Positions 44,368-54,967 of a stretch of DNA of 64,000 nucleotides are shown piece by piece. This DNA is from Rhodospirillaceae bacterium (GTDB lineage: Bacteria > Pseudomonadota > Alphaproteobacteria > Azospirillales > Azospirillaceae). A program made the translations under genes and the position numbers. The stretch is from the NCBI GenBank assembly GCA_029267445.1, contig JAJUIU010000001.1:81075-145074 (forward strand). The letters are read 5' to 3'. Numbering within the stretch: position 1 is the first letter of the stretch; the number at the start of each line of letters is the position of its first letter. Below the pieces are notes generated by a model. The model made no database searches, was not told the DNA's origin, and worked only from the letters and a program-made list of their open reading frames with translations.

Positions 44368-47300
44368 ATGACGCTCGCCCCGCCAGCCCTCGTTCCGGGC
44401 CAGCCCCGCCGCCTTCTCATCGCCGGCGCGCCGGAGGGGCAGGACGCGCGCGTTCTGGCGGGGCTGGCGCGGCGGGCGGGGCCGGCCGGGCTGCTGCATG
44501 TGGCGTCGGACGACGCCCGGGCCGCACGGCTGGCGGAGATGGTGGCGTTCTTCGATCCGGAGGTGGAGGTCGCGGTCTTCCCGGCCTGGGACTGCCTGCC
44601 GTATGACCGCGTGTCGCCCAACGGGGAGATCACGGCGCGCCGGATCGATGTGCTGACCCGGCTGCTTGAGCCCTATGGCAAGGCCCGGCCGCTGCTGGTG
44701 GTGACGACGGTCAACGCGGCCCTGCAGAAGGTGCCGCCGCGCCTCGCCTTCCGGAACGCAACGTTCCGGGCCAAGGTCGGCGACCGGATCAACACGGCGG
44801 AACTCCAGCGTTTCCTGGCGCAGAACGGCTACATCCGGACGCAGACCGTGCGCGAGCCGGGCGAGTACGCCATCCGCGGCGGCATCATCGACCTGTTCCC
44901 GCCGGGAACGGCGGAGCCGCTGCGCCTGGACCTGTTCGGGGACGATCTGGACGGCATCCGCAGCTTCGATCCGATGACGCAGCTGACGACGGAGAAGCGG
45001 GACAGCTTCGCCCTGAAGCCGATGTCGGAGGTGTTCCTGGACGAGATGTCGGTCCAGCGCTTCCGCACCGGCTACCGCGAGCTGTTCGGCGCCGTGACGG
45101 GCGACGACCCGCTCTATGAGGCGGTGAGCGCCGGGCGCAAGCAGGCGGGCATGGAGCACTGGCTGCCGCTGTTCCATCCGGGGCTGGAGACGCTGTTCGA
45201 TTATCTGCCGGACGCGGTCGTCAGCCTGGACGCCAACGCCGAGGAGGCGCGGGACGACCGGCTGGAGCAGATCCGCGACTTCCACGAGGCGCGCCGGTCC
45301 TTCCAGGAGGCTGAGAAGCTGTCGGGAGCACCGGTCTACAAGCCGGTGCCGACGGCCCTGATGTTCCTGGACGGCGACGGCTGGGACCGGCATCTGGCGC
45401 CGCGCGCGGTCGGCCAGTTGTCGCCCTTCGCGGCGGTGGAGGGCGGGGGAAACGCCGACCTGGCGGACGCCGGCGGGCGCAAGGGCCGCGACTTCGCCGA
45501 GGCGCGGGTACAGTCCGGCGTGAACGTCTACGACGTGGTGCGCGAGCATATCGAGGCGCTGCGGGCGGACGGGCGGCGGGTGGTGATCGCGGGATACTCC
45601 GCCGGGGCGCGCGACCGGCTGATGCATGTGCTGAAGGAGCACGGCATCGACCGGCTGAAGACCGTGGAGAGCTGGGCCGAACTGGACGGGTTGCCCAAAC
45701 AGTCCGTCGCCCTGGTCGTGTTGGCGATGGACCACGGCTTCGCCGCCCCCGACCTCGCCGTCATCACCGAGCAGGACATCCTGGGCGACCGGCTGGTGCG
45801 CACCGGGGCGAAGAAGAAGCGGCGGGCGGCGAACTTCATCGCCGAGGCGGCGAGCCTGAACCCCGGTGATTTCGTCGTGCATATCGACCACGGCGTGGGC
45901 CGCTATGAGGGGCTGGAGACGCTGACCGTCGGCGGTGCGCCCCACGACTGCCTGAAGGTGGTCTACGAGGGCGGGGACAAGCTTTTCGTCCCGGTCGAGA
46001 ACATCGAGGTGCTGTCGCGCTACGGGTCGGAGGACGCGGCCGCCACCCTGGACAAGCTGGGCGGGGTGGGCTGGCAGAGCCGGAAGGCGCGGGTCAAGAA
46101 GCGGCTGAAGGACATGGCCGACGCCCTGCTGCGGATCGCGGCGGAGCGGGAGCTGCGCAAGGCCAAGGCGATCGACGTGCCGGACGGCGCCTGGGACGAG
46201 TTCTGCGCCCGTTTCCCCTATGCGGAGACGGACGACCAGCTGAACGCCATCACCGACGTGATGGACGACCTGACGTCGGGCAAGCCGATGGACCGGCTGG
46301 TCTGCGGCGACGTGGGCTTCGGCAAGACGGAGGTGGCGCTGCGCGCCGCCTTCCTGGCGGTGATGAACGGGATGCAGGTGGCCGTGGTGGTGCCGACCAC
46401 GCTGCTGGCGCGCCAGCACTACCGGACCTTCGAGCAGCGCTTCCAGGGGCTGCCGGTGCGCCTTGGCCAGCTGTCGCGGCTGGTCACGGCCAAGGACACC
46501 GCCGAGGTGAAGAACGGCCTTGCCGACGGGACGGTGGACATCGTCGTCGGCACCCACGCGCTTTTGGGCAAGACGGTGAACTTCAAGCGCCTGGGCATGG
46601 TGATCGTCGATGAGGAGCAGCATTTCGGCGTGAAGCAGAAGGAGCGGCTGAAGGTGCTGCGCGCCGACGTGCACGTGCTGACGCTGACGGCCACGCCGAT
46701 CCCGCGCACGCTGCAGCTGGCATTGAGCGGTGTGCGCGAGCTGTCCCTGATCGCGACCCCGCCGGTGGACCGGCTGGCGGTGCGCACCTTCGTGCTGCCC
46801 TACGACCCGGTGGTGATCCGCGAGGCGATCCTGCGCGAGCACTTCCGCGGCGGGCAGAGCTTCTACGTCGTGCCCCGGATCGAGGATCTGGAGGTGGTGC
46901 GCCAGCGGCTGGCCGAGCTGGTGCCCGAGGTGAAGGTGGTGATCGCCCACGGGCAGATGGCGGCCGGCGACCTGGAGGAGGTGATGACCGCCTTCGACGA
47001 CGGCCGCTACGACGTGCTGCTGGCCACCAACATCATCGAATCCGGCCTGGACATCCCCAGCGCCAACACGCTGGTGGTGCACCGGGCGGACATGTTCGGG
47101 CTGGCCCAGCTTTACCAGATCCGGGGACGTGTCGGCCGGTCCAAGGTGCGGGGATACGCCTACCTGACCTATGCGCCGAGGACGGCACTGTCGGCCACGG
47201 CGCAACAGCGGCTGCACGTGATCGAAACGCTGGACAGTCTGGGCGCCGGGTTCCAGCTGGCCAGCCACGACATGGACATCCGGGGGGCCGGCAACCTGCT

Positions 47301-48006
47301 GGGCGAGGAGCAGTCGGGCCATATCCGCGAGGTCGGCGTGGAGCTGTACCAGCAGATGCTGGAAGAGGCGGTGGCGGCCGCCCGCCAGGGGCTGAAGGGC
47401 GGGCAGGGTGGCGAGGTGCCGGAGGACGCCTGGGCGCCGCAGATAGCGCTGGGCATGCCGGTGCTGATCCCGGAGGAGTATGTGGCGGACCTGGGCGTGC
47501 GTCTGACCCTTTACCGCCGCCTGTCCGACCTGCATGGGCGCGACGAGATCGACGCCTTCGGGGCGGAGCTGATCGACCGGTTCGGGCCTCTGCCGCCGGA
47601 GGTGGAGAACCTGCTGCGGCTGGTGGAGATCAAGCGCCTGTGCAAGGAGGCGGGGGCCGCCACCCTGGACGCCGGGCCCAAGGGTGCCGTGGTCGGGTTC
47701 CGCAACAACAGCTTCAAGAATCCGCCGGCGCTGGTCGACTTCCTGCAGCGGCAGGCGGGCACGGCCAAGCTGCGGCCCGACCACAAGCTGGTGGTGCTGC
47801 GCCCCTGGGACAGCCCGGAGACGCGGATGGACGGGGTGCGCACCCTGATGCAGACCCTGGCCCAGATGGCGAAGGGGGAGGCTGTCACGGCCACCCTGCC
47901 GCCGCCCAAGCCGGAGCCGCCGCCGCCACCGCCCAAGGCAATGCCGGCGGCGAAGAAGCCGATCCGGCACATGGGCCGGAACACGGTGCCCTGGGGCCGG
48001 CGCTAG
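44368..48006 (+). CDS. mfd: transcription-repair coupling factor Mfd
   Basis: A 1212-residue Mfd. In order: UvrB-homology module (AEMVAFFDPEVEVAVFPAWD, CLPYDRVSPNGEITARRI), RNA polymerase interaction domain (NPGDFVVHIDHGVGRYEGLE), and the RecG-like motor with CGDVGFGKTEVALRAAF (Walker A), VIVDEEQHFGVKQKERL (Walker B), TATPIPRTLQLAL and YQIRGRVGRSKVRGYAY, then the C-terminal TRCF domain and a Pro/Lys-rich tail. It removes stalled RNA polymerase and recruits UvrA. Its stop overlaps the convergent yciB gene by four bases. Confidence 0.97.
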   Translation: MTLAPPALVPGQPRRLLIAGAPEGQDARVLAGLARRAGPAGLLHVASDDARAARLAEMVAFFDPEVEVAVFPAWDCLPYDRVSPNGEITARRIDVLTRLLEPYGKARPLLVVTTVNAALQKVPPRLAFRNATFRAKVGDRINTAELQRFLAQNGYIRTQTVREPGEYAIRGGIIDLFPPGTAEPLRLDLFGDDLDGIRSFDPMTQLTTEKRDSFALKPMSEVFLDEMSVQRFRTGYRELFGAVTGDDPLYEAVSAGRKQAGMEHWLPLFHPGLETLFDYLPDAVVSLDANAEEARDDRLEQIRDFHEARRSFQEAEKLSGAPVYKPVPTALMFLDGDGWDRHLAPRAVGQLSPFAAVEGGGNADLADAGGRKGRDFAEARVQSGVNVYDVVREHIEALRADGRRVVIAGYSAGARDRLMHVLKEHGIDRLKTVESWAELDGLPKQSVALVVLAMDHGFAAPDLAVITEQDILGDRLVRTGAKKKRRAANFIAEAASLNPGDFVVHIDHGVGRYEGLETLTVGGAPHDCLKVVYEGGDKLFVPVENIEVLSRYGSEDAAATLDKLGGVGWQSRKARVKKRLKDMADALLRIAAERELRKAKAIDVPDGAWDEFCARFPYAETDDQLNAITDVMDDLTSGKPMDRLVCGDVGFGKTEVALRAAFLAVMNGMQVAVVVPTTLLARQHYRTFEQRFQGLPVRLGQLSRLVTAKDTAEVKNGLADGTVDIVVGTHALLGKTVNFKRLGMVIVDEEQHFGVKQKERLKVLRADVHVLTLTATPIPRTLQLALSGVRELSLIATPPVDRLAVRTFVLPYDPVVIREAILREHFRGGQSFYVVPRIEDLEVVRQRLAELVPEVKVVIAHGQMAAGDLEEVMTAFDDGRYDVLLATNIIESGLDIPSANTLVVHRADMFGLAQLYQIRGRVGRSKVRGYAYLTYAPRTALSATAQQRLHVIETLDSLGAGFQLASHDMDIRGAGNLLGEEQSGHIREVGVELYQQMLEEAVAAARQGLKGGQGGEVPEDAWAPQIALGMPVLIPEEYVADLGVRLTLYRRLSDLHGRDEIDAFGAELIDRFGPLPPEVENLLRLVEIKRLCKEAGAATLDAGPKGAVVGFRNNSFKNPPALVDFLQRQAGTAKLRPDHKLVVLRPWDSPETRMDGVRTLMQTLAQMAKGEAVTATLPPPKPEPPPPPPKAMPAAKKPIRHMGRNTVPWGRR

Positions 48007-48707
48007 CCGTCGGTGCGCGGAGGTACGGCCGGGCCCTGGGCGTACCGGATCGCCCCCAGCATGAGGGCCATGACCAGGATCACGTCACCGAAGGTCGTAT
48101 AGTAGAGCCAGAGGTCCTGGCTTGCCCAGGCGACCACGAAATGGTTCGCCAGGGCCGCCGTAAGAGTCGCCGCCGCCACCCCGCGCGCGAGGCGGGTCGC
48201 GTCCATGCCCGGCTGGCCGACATAGCGCATGAGACGCTCAGCCAGATAGCGGCCGCCGAAGAAGGAATCGGCCAGGAACAGCGTGGCGGTGATCGCCCCC
48301 ATGACCGTGGGCCGATATTGAATCGCGCCCTCGTCCTGAAGGATCAGGGCATAGCCTGCGGACAGGAGCATCATGACGATGCCGAACAGGGCGAGGCCGC
48401 CCAGCAGGTCGACCCTGACGAAGCGCTGCACGACGATCAGGGCGAGGCCGGCCAAGGCGCCGACCACCGCCGCCGTCACCAGATCGGTCAGCTTCGCGAC
48501 GGCGAAGAAGACGAGGCCCAGACCGATGTCGACGGCGATGGAGGGACCGTTCCGCCGCCAGCGCTCCTTCGCGGCCTGCCAATCCTCATCGCGTCCGCTT
48601 CCGGCGACACCCTCCCGCCATCCTTCCTTGCAGCTTTCGAGAATCAGGCGGCCGGCATCCCGCAGGGTCTTGGGTTCCTCGGAAGACCTGCCGTCGGGAC
48701 CGCTCAT
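48003..48707 (-). CDS. YciB/IspZ-like septation membrane protein
   Basis: A 234-residue polytopic protein with six helices and a long cytoplasmic N-terminus. YciB/IspZ features are visible in AVVGALAGLALIVVQRFVRV, IQYRPTVMGAITATLFLADS and DLWLYYTTFGDVILVMALML. YciB proteins influence cell envelope integrity and septation. The unusual ~55-residue charged N-terminal extension is not typical of short YciB, and overall similarity is moderate. Confidence 0.72.
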   Translation of the reverse strand: MSGPDGRSSEEPKTLRDAGRLILESCKEGWREGVAGSGRDEDWQAAKERWRRNGPSIAVDIGLGLVFFAVAKLTDLVTAAVVGALAGLALIVVQRFVRVDLLGGLALFGIVMMLLSAGYALILQDEGAIQYRPTVMGAITATLFLADSFFGGRYLAERLMRYVGQPGMDATRLARGVAAATLTAALANHFVVAWASQDLWLYYTTFGDVILVMALMLGAIRYAQGPAVPPRTDG

Positions 48708-48782
48708 GGCGCGCGCGCTCCACAGTCATTGCGTGTGGAGTGATATGGAAGCCCATGCCGCCGTCCGCCAGTCCGCCCCGGA

Positions 48783-49454
48783 TCAGGCGCTGACGAAGGG
48801 CCTTGCGACCGAGACCGGATCGGCCATGGACTCCGCCTCGGCGATGTCGATCAGGGGCAGGAACGCGGCCGGCTCCTGCGCGCCGGACAGGGCGTAGCGG
48901 CGGTTGAAGATGAAGCAGGGCACGGCGTTGATGCCGAGCTGGCGCGCCTGATTGTCGGCCGTGCGCACGGCGAGCGCCCCGGCTCCCCGCTCGAGGTCAC
49001 GGGCGACATCCGCGCGCGCGAGCCCGTTCTCCACCGCGATGTCCAGCAGCGTCTCCTGCCGACCGATGTCGCGCCCCTCCTCGAAATAGGCGCGGAACAG
49101 GGACAAGGCGACGGGCGTGGCGCGGCCCTGCCGCTCCGCGAGGCGGATCAGCCGATGGGCGTCCAGCGTGTTGGGGGTGCGGGCGATGCGGTCGAGCCGA
49201 AGGGTCAGCCCGTCCTGCTCCGCCGCCTGGCGGATGGAGGTCTGGACCAGCCGCGCCCGCTCCCCACCGCCGAACTTGGCCGCGAGATAGTGGGCCCGAT
49301 CCATGCCGCCGACCGGCATCTCGGGATTGAGCTGGTAAGGCAGCCAGCGCAGATCGACCGATACGCCCGGCCGCTCCGCCAGCGCGCGGTCGAGCCGGCG
49401 CTTACCGATGTAGCACCAGGGGCAGATCAGGTCGGCGAAGATTTCGATCAGCAT
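48783..49454 (-). CDS. DsbA/FrnE-like oxidoreductase
   Basis: A 223-residue thioredoxin-fold protein starting MLIEIFADLICPWCYIGKRR, so the active site is CPWC. The cis-Pro segment GINAVPCFIFNRRYALSGAQ is in the expected place near the end. FrnE-type DsbA proteins are cytosolic disulfide or 2-hydroxychromene-isomerase-like enzymes; no signal peptide is present. ATG 49454 is chosen over the longer 49508 form. Confidence 0.9.
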   Translation of the reverse strand: MLIEIFADLICPWCYIGKRRLDRALAERPGVSVDLRWLPYQLNPEMPVGGMDRAHYLAAKFGGGERARLVQTSIRQAAEQDGLTLRLDRIARTPNTLDAHRLIRLAERQGRATPVALSLFRAYFEEGRDIGRQETLLDIAVENGLARADVARDLERGAGALAVRTADNQARQLGINAVPCFIFNRRYALSGAQEPAAFLPLIDIAEAESMADPVSVARPFVSA

Positions 49455-49650
49455 CCGCTCACATATAGGCCGGGCCGCCGGGCGGACGAGTGGGGGGGCG
49501 TGCGACAAACCGTGCGCCCGAAAGGGTTAAGACAAGATGTAGATGTGCGTGGGGCGCCGACCCCCCATCCTTTTCCGTTCCCCGCAGCCGATCGTTCCGA
49601 TAAGATTTGCGCACGGGGTAACGCGCCGGGGTAATGCAGGGGGTGGGGAC

Positions 49651-50055
49651 ATGTCCGACACCTATGTCACCATGAAGGCCCGCGAGGCGCTGGCCAGCGC
49701 CCAAGGCAGCCGGTCCCAGGCGCTGCGGCTGCTGGTCGCCTGGGCGCTGGCGGACGAGCAGCTGATGCGGGGCCTGTGCAAGCCGTTCCTTCCGGCCATC
49801 GCCGGCAGCGCCATCGAGCGCATCGCGCGGGGCAGCGGCGCCCCGGCGGCACCGGTCCGGTCCGCGCCGGCCAAGCCGGGCGCGAAGCGCAAGCTGTCGC
49901 CCCAGGTGCTGGACGCCATCATCAACCGCATGGGCCAGCCGGGCGCCGGGACGATGCAGCTCGGCAACGCGCCGGACGCGCCGGGGGCGGACGACCCGCC
50001 GCAGCAGGCGGACGCGCTGAAGACCCTGGCCGCCGCCTTCAAGCAGCGGCGCTGA
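49651..50055 (+). CDS. hypothetical protein
   Basis: A 134-residue protein with a helical N-terminal half (MKAREALASAQGSRSQALRL, LLVAWALADEQLMRGLCKPF), a Pro/Ala linker and a C-terminal helix (ALKTLAAAFKQRR). No recognised family. A GGGGGTGGGG purine stretch precedes the ATG. The neighbours give no functional hint. Confidence 0.65.
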   Translation: MSDTYVTMKAREALASAQGSRSQALRLLVAWALADEQLMRGLCKPFLPAIAGSAIERIARGSGAPAAPVRSAPAKPGAKRKLSPQVLDAIINRMGQPGAGTMQLGNAPDAPGADDPPQQADALKTLAAAFKQRR

Positions 50056-50070
50056 GCCCAGGCCGGACCG

Positions 50071-50340
50071 TCACCGGGCGATGGTGCAAAGCCGCCCCTG
50101 GCAGCGGACCAGCACGAACACGTCCTTCTGGCCCTGGCATTCGATCTTGTAGATGGTCTCGCCCGTCCGGCCGGTCGTGGTCTTGATGGGCTCAATCTTG
50201 CCGGGCTTGCAGTTGGCGAGCCGCGCCGCCTCCTTCGCCTCAGCCTGGTTGGCGGCGGCCTCGCCCGGCATGATGAGGCCGGCGGCCAGCCCCGTGACGG
50301 CGGCGAGGATCGGGACGGCGAGGAGGGCGGCGCGCTTCAT
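50071..50340 (-). CDS. small secreted or periplasmic protein
   Basis: An 89-residue protein with a signal peptide (MKRAALLAVPILAAVTGLAA, cleaved probably after GEAAA) and a mature part with three cysteines (NCKPGKI, IECQGQK, VRCQGRLCTI). No family is recognised. It is convergent with the 49651-50055 gene. Confidence 0.65.
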   Translation of the reverse strand: MKRAALLAVPILAAVTGLAAGLIMPGEAAANQAEAKEAARLANCKPGKIEPIKTTTGRTGETIYKIECQGQKDVFVLVRCQGRLCTIAR

Positions 50341-50384
50341 GGGCCGTAAGGTCGTCGCGTCCGCGCCCCGATGCAAGCCCCGCC

Positions 50385-52004
50385 ATGCTGGCGGACCGGC
50401 ACATTCTGGGGAATGATGGGGCGGACGACCCCGGCCTTGCGGGAGGCCACCATCACGGACGTGTCTTGACCCTGTTCCGATCGCTCGCGGCCCTGCTGGC
50501 CGTCCTTGTCGCCGCCATCCTCTATCTCGCCCTGACACCGCTGGCCCCGCCGCGGGTCGGGTTCGCCACGCCCGCCTGGATCGGCCCGGTCCAGGTGGTG
50601 GACGCGGTGGCCGAGACGGTGCTCGCCGACCGGGCGATCCGTGTGGAGGCCGGGCGCATCGCCGCCGTGGTTCCCGTGGCCGAGCTGACCGACGCGGAGC
50701 GCGCAGCACTGCACCGGCCGGGCGGCAGCCACGTGATATCCGGCCTTTGGGACATGCACGCCCTGTCCATCCGCTACGCGCCGGCGCTCGACTACCCGCT
50801 GCATCTGGCGCACGGGGTGACGCGGCTGCGGAACATCCTGAACTGTGCTGCGGAGGGCTCCTTCGAGCTGTTCCCCTGCCAGTCGGACAAGCGGGCCTGG
50901 AACGCCGCCGTCGCGGACGGGACCCTGGCCGGGCCGGTGATCATGGAATCGGGCAGCTTCCCGCTGAACGGCCCGGGGCGGCGGCCGTCCGCCATGCCGG
51001 AGGTCTTCGACGCGGCCACGCCGGAACAGGTGCAGGCCCTGGTGGGGCTGATCGCCGCCGACCCGTTCCGCCCGGAACACCTGAAGGCCTACGACCACCT
51101 GCCGCGCGACAGCTATTTCGCCCTGGTGGAGGAGGGGCTGCGGCACGGGCTGCGGACGAACGGGCATGTGCCTGTGTCGGTCCGGGTGGAGGAGGCGGTG
51201 GCGGCGGGACACCAGGCCATCGCCCATGCCCGCGTGCTGCCCATCGGCTGCTCGGGCCGCGAGGACGAGATCATGGCCCTGCGGACGGCGCGCGCCCCCC
51301 GGCTGGACTGGATGCGCCTTGCCATCGACACGTACGACCCGGCCGTCTGTGCGAACCTGTGGGCGCGCATGGCGGCGGCGGGGACCTTCATCTCCCCCAC
51401 GCTGGTCACCCGCTGGAACGAGACGCGGGCGGGCATCGAGGCCTTCCGGGCCGATCCGGATGTGGGCCGCTTCACGCCGCTGTTCATCGACCTGATCCAG
51501 TGGGAGGACATCGCCGCCATCGAGGGACGGGATGCCGGCACGGAGGAGGTCTACGCCCGCTACTACGAAGCCGCCGCCGCCCGGACGGCGGAGGCGGACA
51601 GGGCCGGCGTGCGCCTGCTGCTGGGGACCGACCATTACGACCTGCTGGTGGTGCCGGGGCTTGGCATGCACCACGAGATCGCGCTGTGGCGCGCGGCCGG
51701 CATTCCCAACGCGGCCATCCTGCGGGCGCTGACCGTGAACGCGGCGGCCTATGCCGGGCGGGAGGCGGACATGGGGCGGGTGGCACCGGGGCACGTGGCC
51801 GACCTCGTCTTCACGGACGGCGACCCGCTGGCCGACCCCTCCGTTCTGAGACGACCGGCCGCCGTGATGCTGGAGGGGCGGCTGTACGACCGCGAATCGC
51901 TCGACCGCATGCTGGATCATGCGGAAGCGGTGGCGGGTGGGCCGCGTCTGACGATACACTTCCTGAGGGATCTGGCGCGGAACCCGTCCGAGTTCGTGCG
52001 CTGA
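50385..52004 (+). CDS. membrane-anchored amidohydrolase family enzyme
   Basis: Up to 539 residues. An N-terminal helix (LFRSLAALLAVLVAAILYLA) precedes an amidohydrolase/imidazolonepropionase-like barrel: SGLWDMHALS at the metal site (the usual HxH reads DMHAL), NGHVPVSVRVEEAVAAGHQA with the following AIAHARVLP, LLLGTDHYDLLVVPGLGMHH, and the C-terminal MGRVAPGHVADLVFTDGDPL. The reduced HxH motif may change metal binding. The start is uncertain: ATG 50385 or TTG 50466, the latter beginning just before the hydrophobic helix. Confidence 0.8.
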   Translation: MLADRHILGNDGADDPGLAGGHHHGRVLTLFRSLAALLAVLVAAILYLALTPLAPPRVGFATPAWIGPVQVVDAVAETVLADRAIRVEAGRIAAVVPVAELTDAERAALHRPGGSHVISGLWDMHALSIRYAPALDYPLHLAHGVTRLRNILNCAAEGSFELFPCQSDKRAWNAAVADGTLAGPVIMESGSFPLNGPGRRPSAMPEVFDAATPEQVQALVGLIAADPFRPEHLKAYDHLPRDSYFALVEEGLRHGLRTNGHVPVSVRVEEAVAAGHQAIAHARVLPIGCSGREDEIMALRTARAPRLDWMRLAIDTYDPAVCANLWARMAAAGTFISPTLVTRWNETRAGIEAFRADPDVGRFTPLFIDLIQWEDIAAIEGRDAGTEEVYARYYEAAAARTAEADRAGVRLLLGTDHYDLLVVPGLGMHHEIALWRAAGIPNAAILRALTVNAAAYAGREADMGRVAPGHVADLVFTDGDPLADPSVLRRPAAVMLEGRLYDRESLDRMLDHAEAVAGGPRLTIHFLRDLARNPSEFVR

Positions 52005-52037
52005 GGCACAGGAGGACGCTGGCGGAGGAGGTGGGAC

Positions 52038-52526
52038 ATGGACTTCTTCCGCCTGCCCGGCTTCGGGTTCGACGTGGAGGAGATGGACGATCCCCGGTCC
52101 CCCGAACTGGTGCCGCTGCGGGAGCTGTGGCGTGCGCGGTGCCAGGGCCGTCCGGTGCCCGACCGTTCCGACTTCGACCTGCCGTTCGACATCCGCCCAT
52201 GGATGAGCGGCATGCTGATCCTGGATGTCGAACGCGATCCGCTCGATTTCCGGTCCCGCCTGGTGGGCGGGGATGTCGAGCGCATCGAGGAGCGGCGCTA
52301 TCTTGGCAAGAAGCTGGCCGACGCCGGCTACGGGCCGATGGAGCCCGCGATCAGGCGGATCAACGAGCGGGTGGCGACCGGCGTTCAGATGTCGGCCCTG
52401 TTCACGGTCCGCGCGCTCGGGTTCGTCGTCAAGAAGGTGGAGACGCTGTACCTGCCGCTGACCCGGGGCGGACCGGAGGTGGCCATGATCCTGTGCGCCA
52501 TGAAGGATGTGCGCGGCCGGAACTGA
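52038..52526 (+). CDS. PAS_5-type sensory domain protein
   Basis: A 162-residue protein matching the stand-alone PAS_5 family of alphaproteobacteria: LVPLRELWRARCQGRPVPDR, FDIRPWMSGMLILDVERDPL, then FRSRLVGGDVERIEERRYLG. These are single PAS-like proteins of unknown ligand and output. It follows the amidohydrolase by 33 bp and is divergent in function from glnA, with which it shares a terminator. Confidence 0.78.
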   Translation: MDFFRLPGFGFDVEEMDDPRSPELVPLRELWRARCQGRPVPDRSDFDLPFDIRPWMSGMLILDVERDPLDFRSRLVGGDVERIEERRYLGKKLADAGYGPMEPAIRRINERVATGVQMSALFTVRALGFVVKKVETLYLPLTRGGPEVAMILCAMKDVRGRN

Positions 52527-52542
52527 GCCGTCCGAGTCAAGG

Positions 52543-52574
52543 AAAAGGGCCGCCCGTCGCCGGGCGGCCCTTCC
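52543..52574. terminator. bidirectional intrinsic terminator
   Basis: A perfect 10-bp stem GGGCCGCCCG / CGGGCGGCCC (52547-52556 and 52561-52570), loop TCGC. AAAA on the left gives a UUUU tail for the leftward glnA transcript; the rightward side has only TT. It lies between the PAS gene and glnA. Confidence 0.87.
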
Positions 52575-52597
52575 GCTTCCGAACCGGAGGATGCCGG

Positions 52598-54007
<1,410 letters not shown>

Positions 54008-54099
54008 TGCCTCAGCTTCCGTTGTTTAGGGTTGATTGAACTCTCGGACACGGGTGTGGGGACGGCGCCGGTCCAGGCCGGCCGGCGGCGCCCGGACCG

Positions 54100-54486
<387 letters not shown>

Positions 54487-54510
54487 TCATTCTCGCATGG
54501 CCGCCTGTTA

Positions 54511-54525
54511 GCATGCGGCGTGCCA
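54511..54525 (-). promoter_or_regulatory. sigma-54 promoter for glnB
   Basis: On the minus strand the sequence reads TGGCAC-GCCGC-ATGC, one base from the sigma-54 consensus TGGCAC-N5-TTGC with correct -24/-12 spacing. The transcript would begin about 60 bp before glnB. About 75-110 bp further upstream are TGCACGAAAAATGGGCT and TGTGCACGATGC, which resemble NtrC enhancer half-sites. Confidence 0.75.
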
Positions 54526-54792
54526 CAAGGCGGAAGCGAGGGGCACCATGGCCGGATGGCGGACGGCCCCCAGGATTGCCGCATTTCTGTGCACGATGCT
54601 GCACGAAAAATGGGCTCATGCTCCCGCTTCGGGCTTTCGGTGTGCGGAAAGTCCGGAACGCCGGGGGGCTTGCGCGCCCAGTCGCCGGGCAGCCTCGCCA
54701 TGCCCCTTGGACGCTTGACGCCGCCCGCCCACCTGGGGCATACACCCACGTCCCGGCGCGCGGTTCCTTCCCGTGTTCGGCGCCGGGCGTGC

Positions 54793-54869
54793 GGCGGTGG
54801 TAGCTCAGTTGGTAGAGCCCTCGGTTGTGGTCCGAGTGGTCGTGGGTTCGAATCCCATCCATCGCCCCA
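54793..54869 (+). tRNA. tRNA-His (GUG)
   Basis: Acceptor GCGGTGG pairs with CCATCGC (one G-U pair) with the extra 5' G typical of tRNA-His at 54793. Anticodon loop TTGTGGT gives GTG, the T-arm has GGTTCGAATCC, and CCA is encoded at 54867-54869. Confidence 0.97.
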
Positions 54870-54967
54870 TTTTCCCCAAGCTTTGGCAAGACGTACCGGC
54901 TGGACCTCCGTGGTCGCGGCGGCGGTGATTCCGCTATCATCCCCTGACCCGCGCGGACGGAGGGAGC

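Noticed and set aside
44305..47970. Long open frame (about 1221 codons) on the minus strand opposite mfd
   Set aside because: It is the high-GC antisense shadow of mfd: composition rich in His, Arg, Gln and Gly, no family motifs, while the plus strand has every Mfd motif in order.
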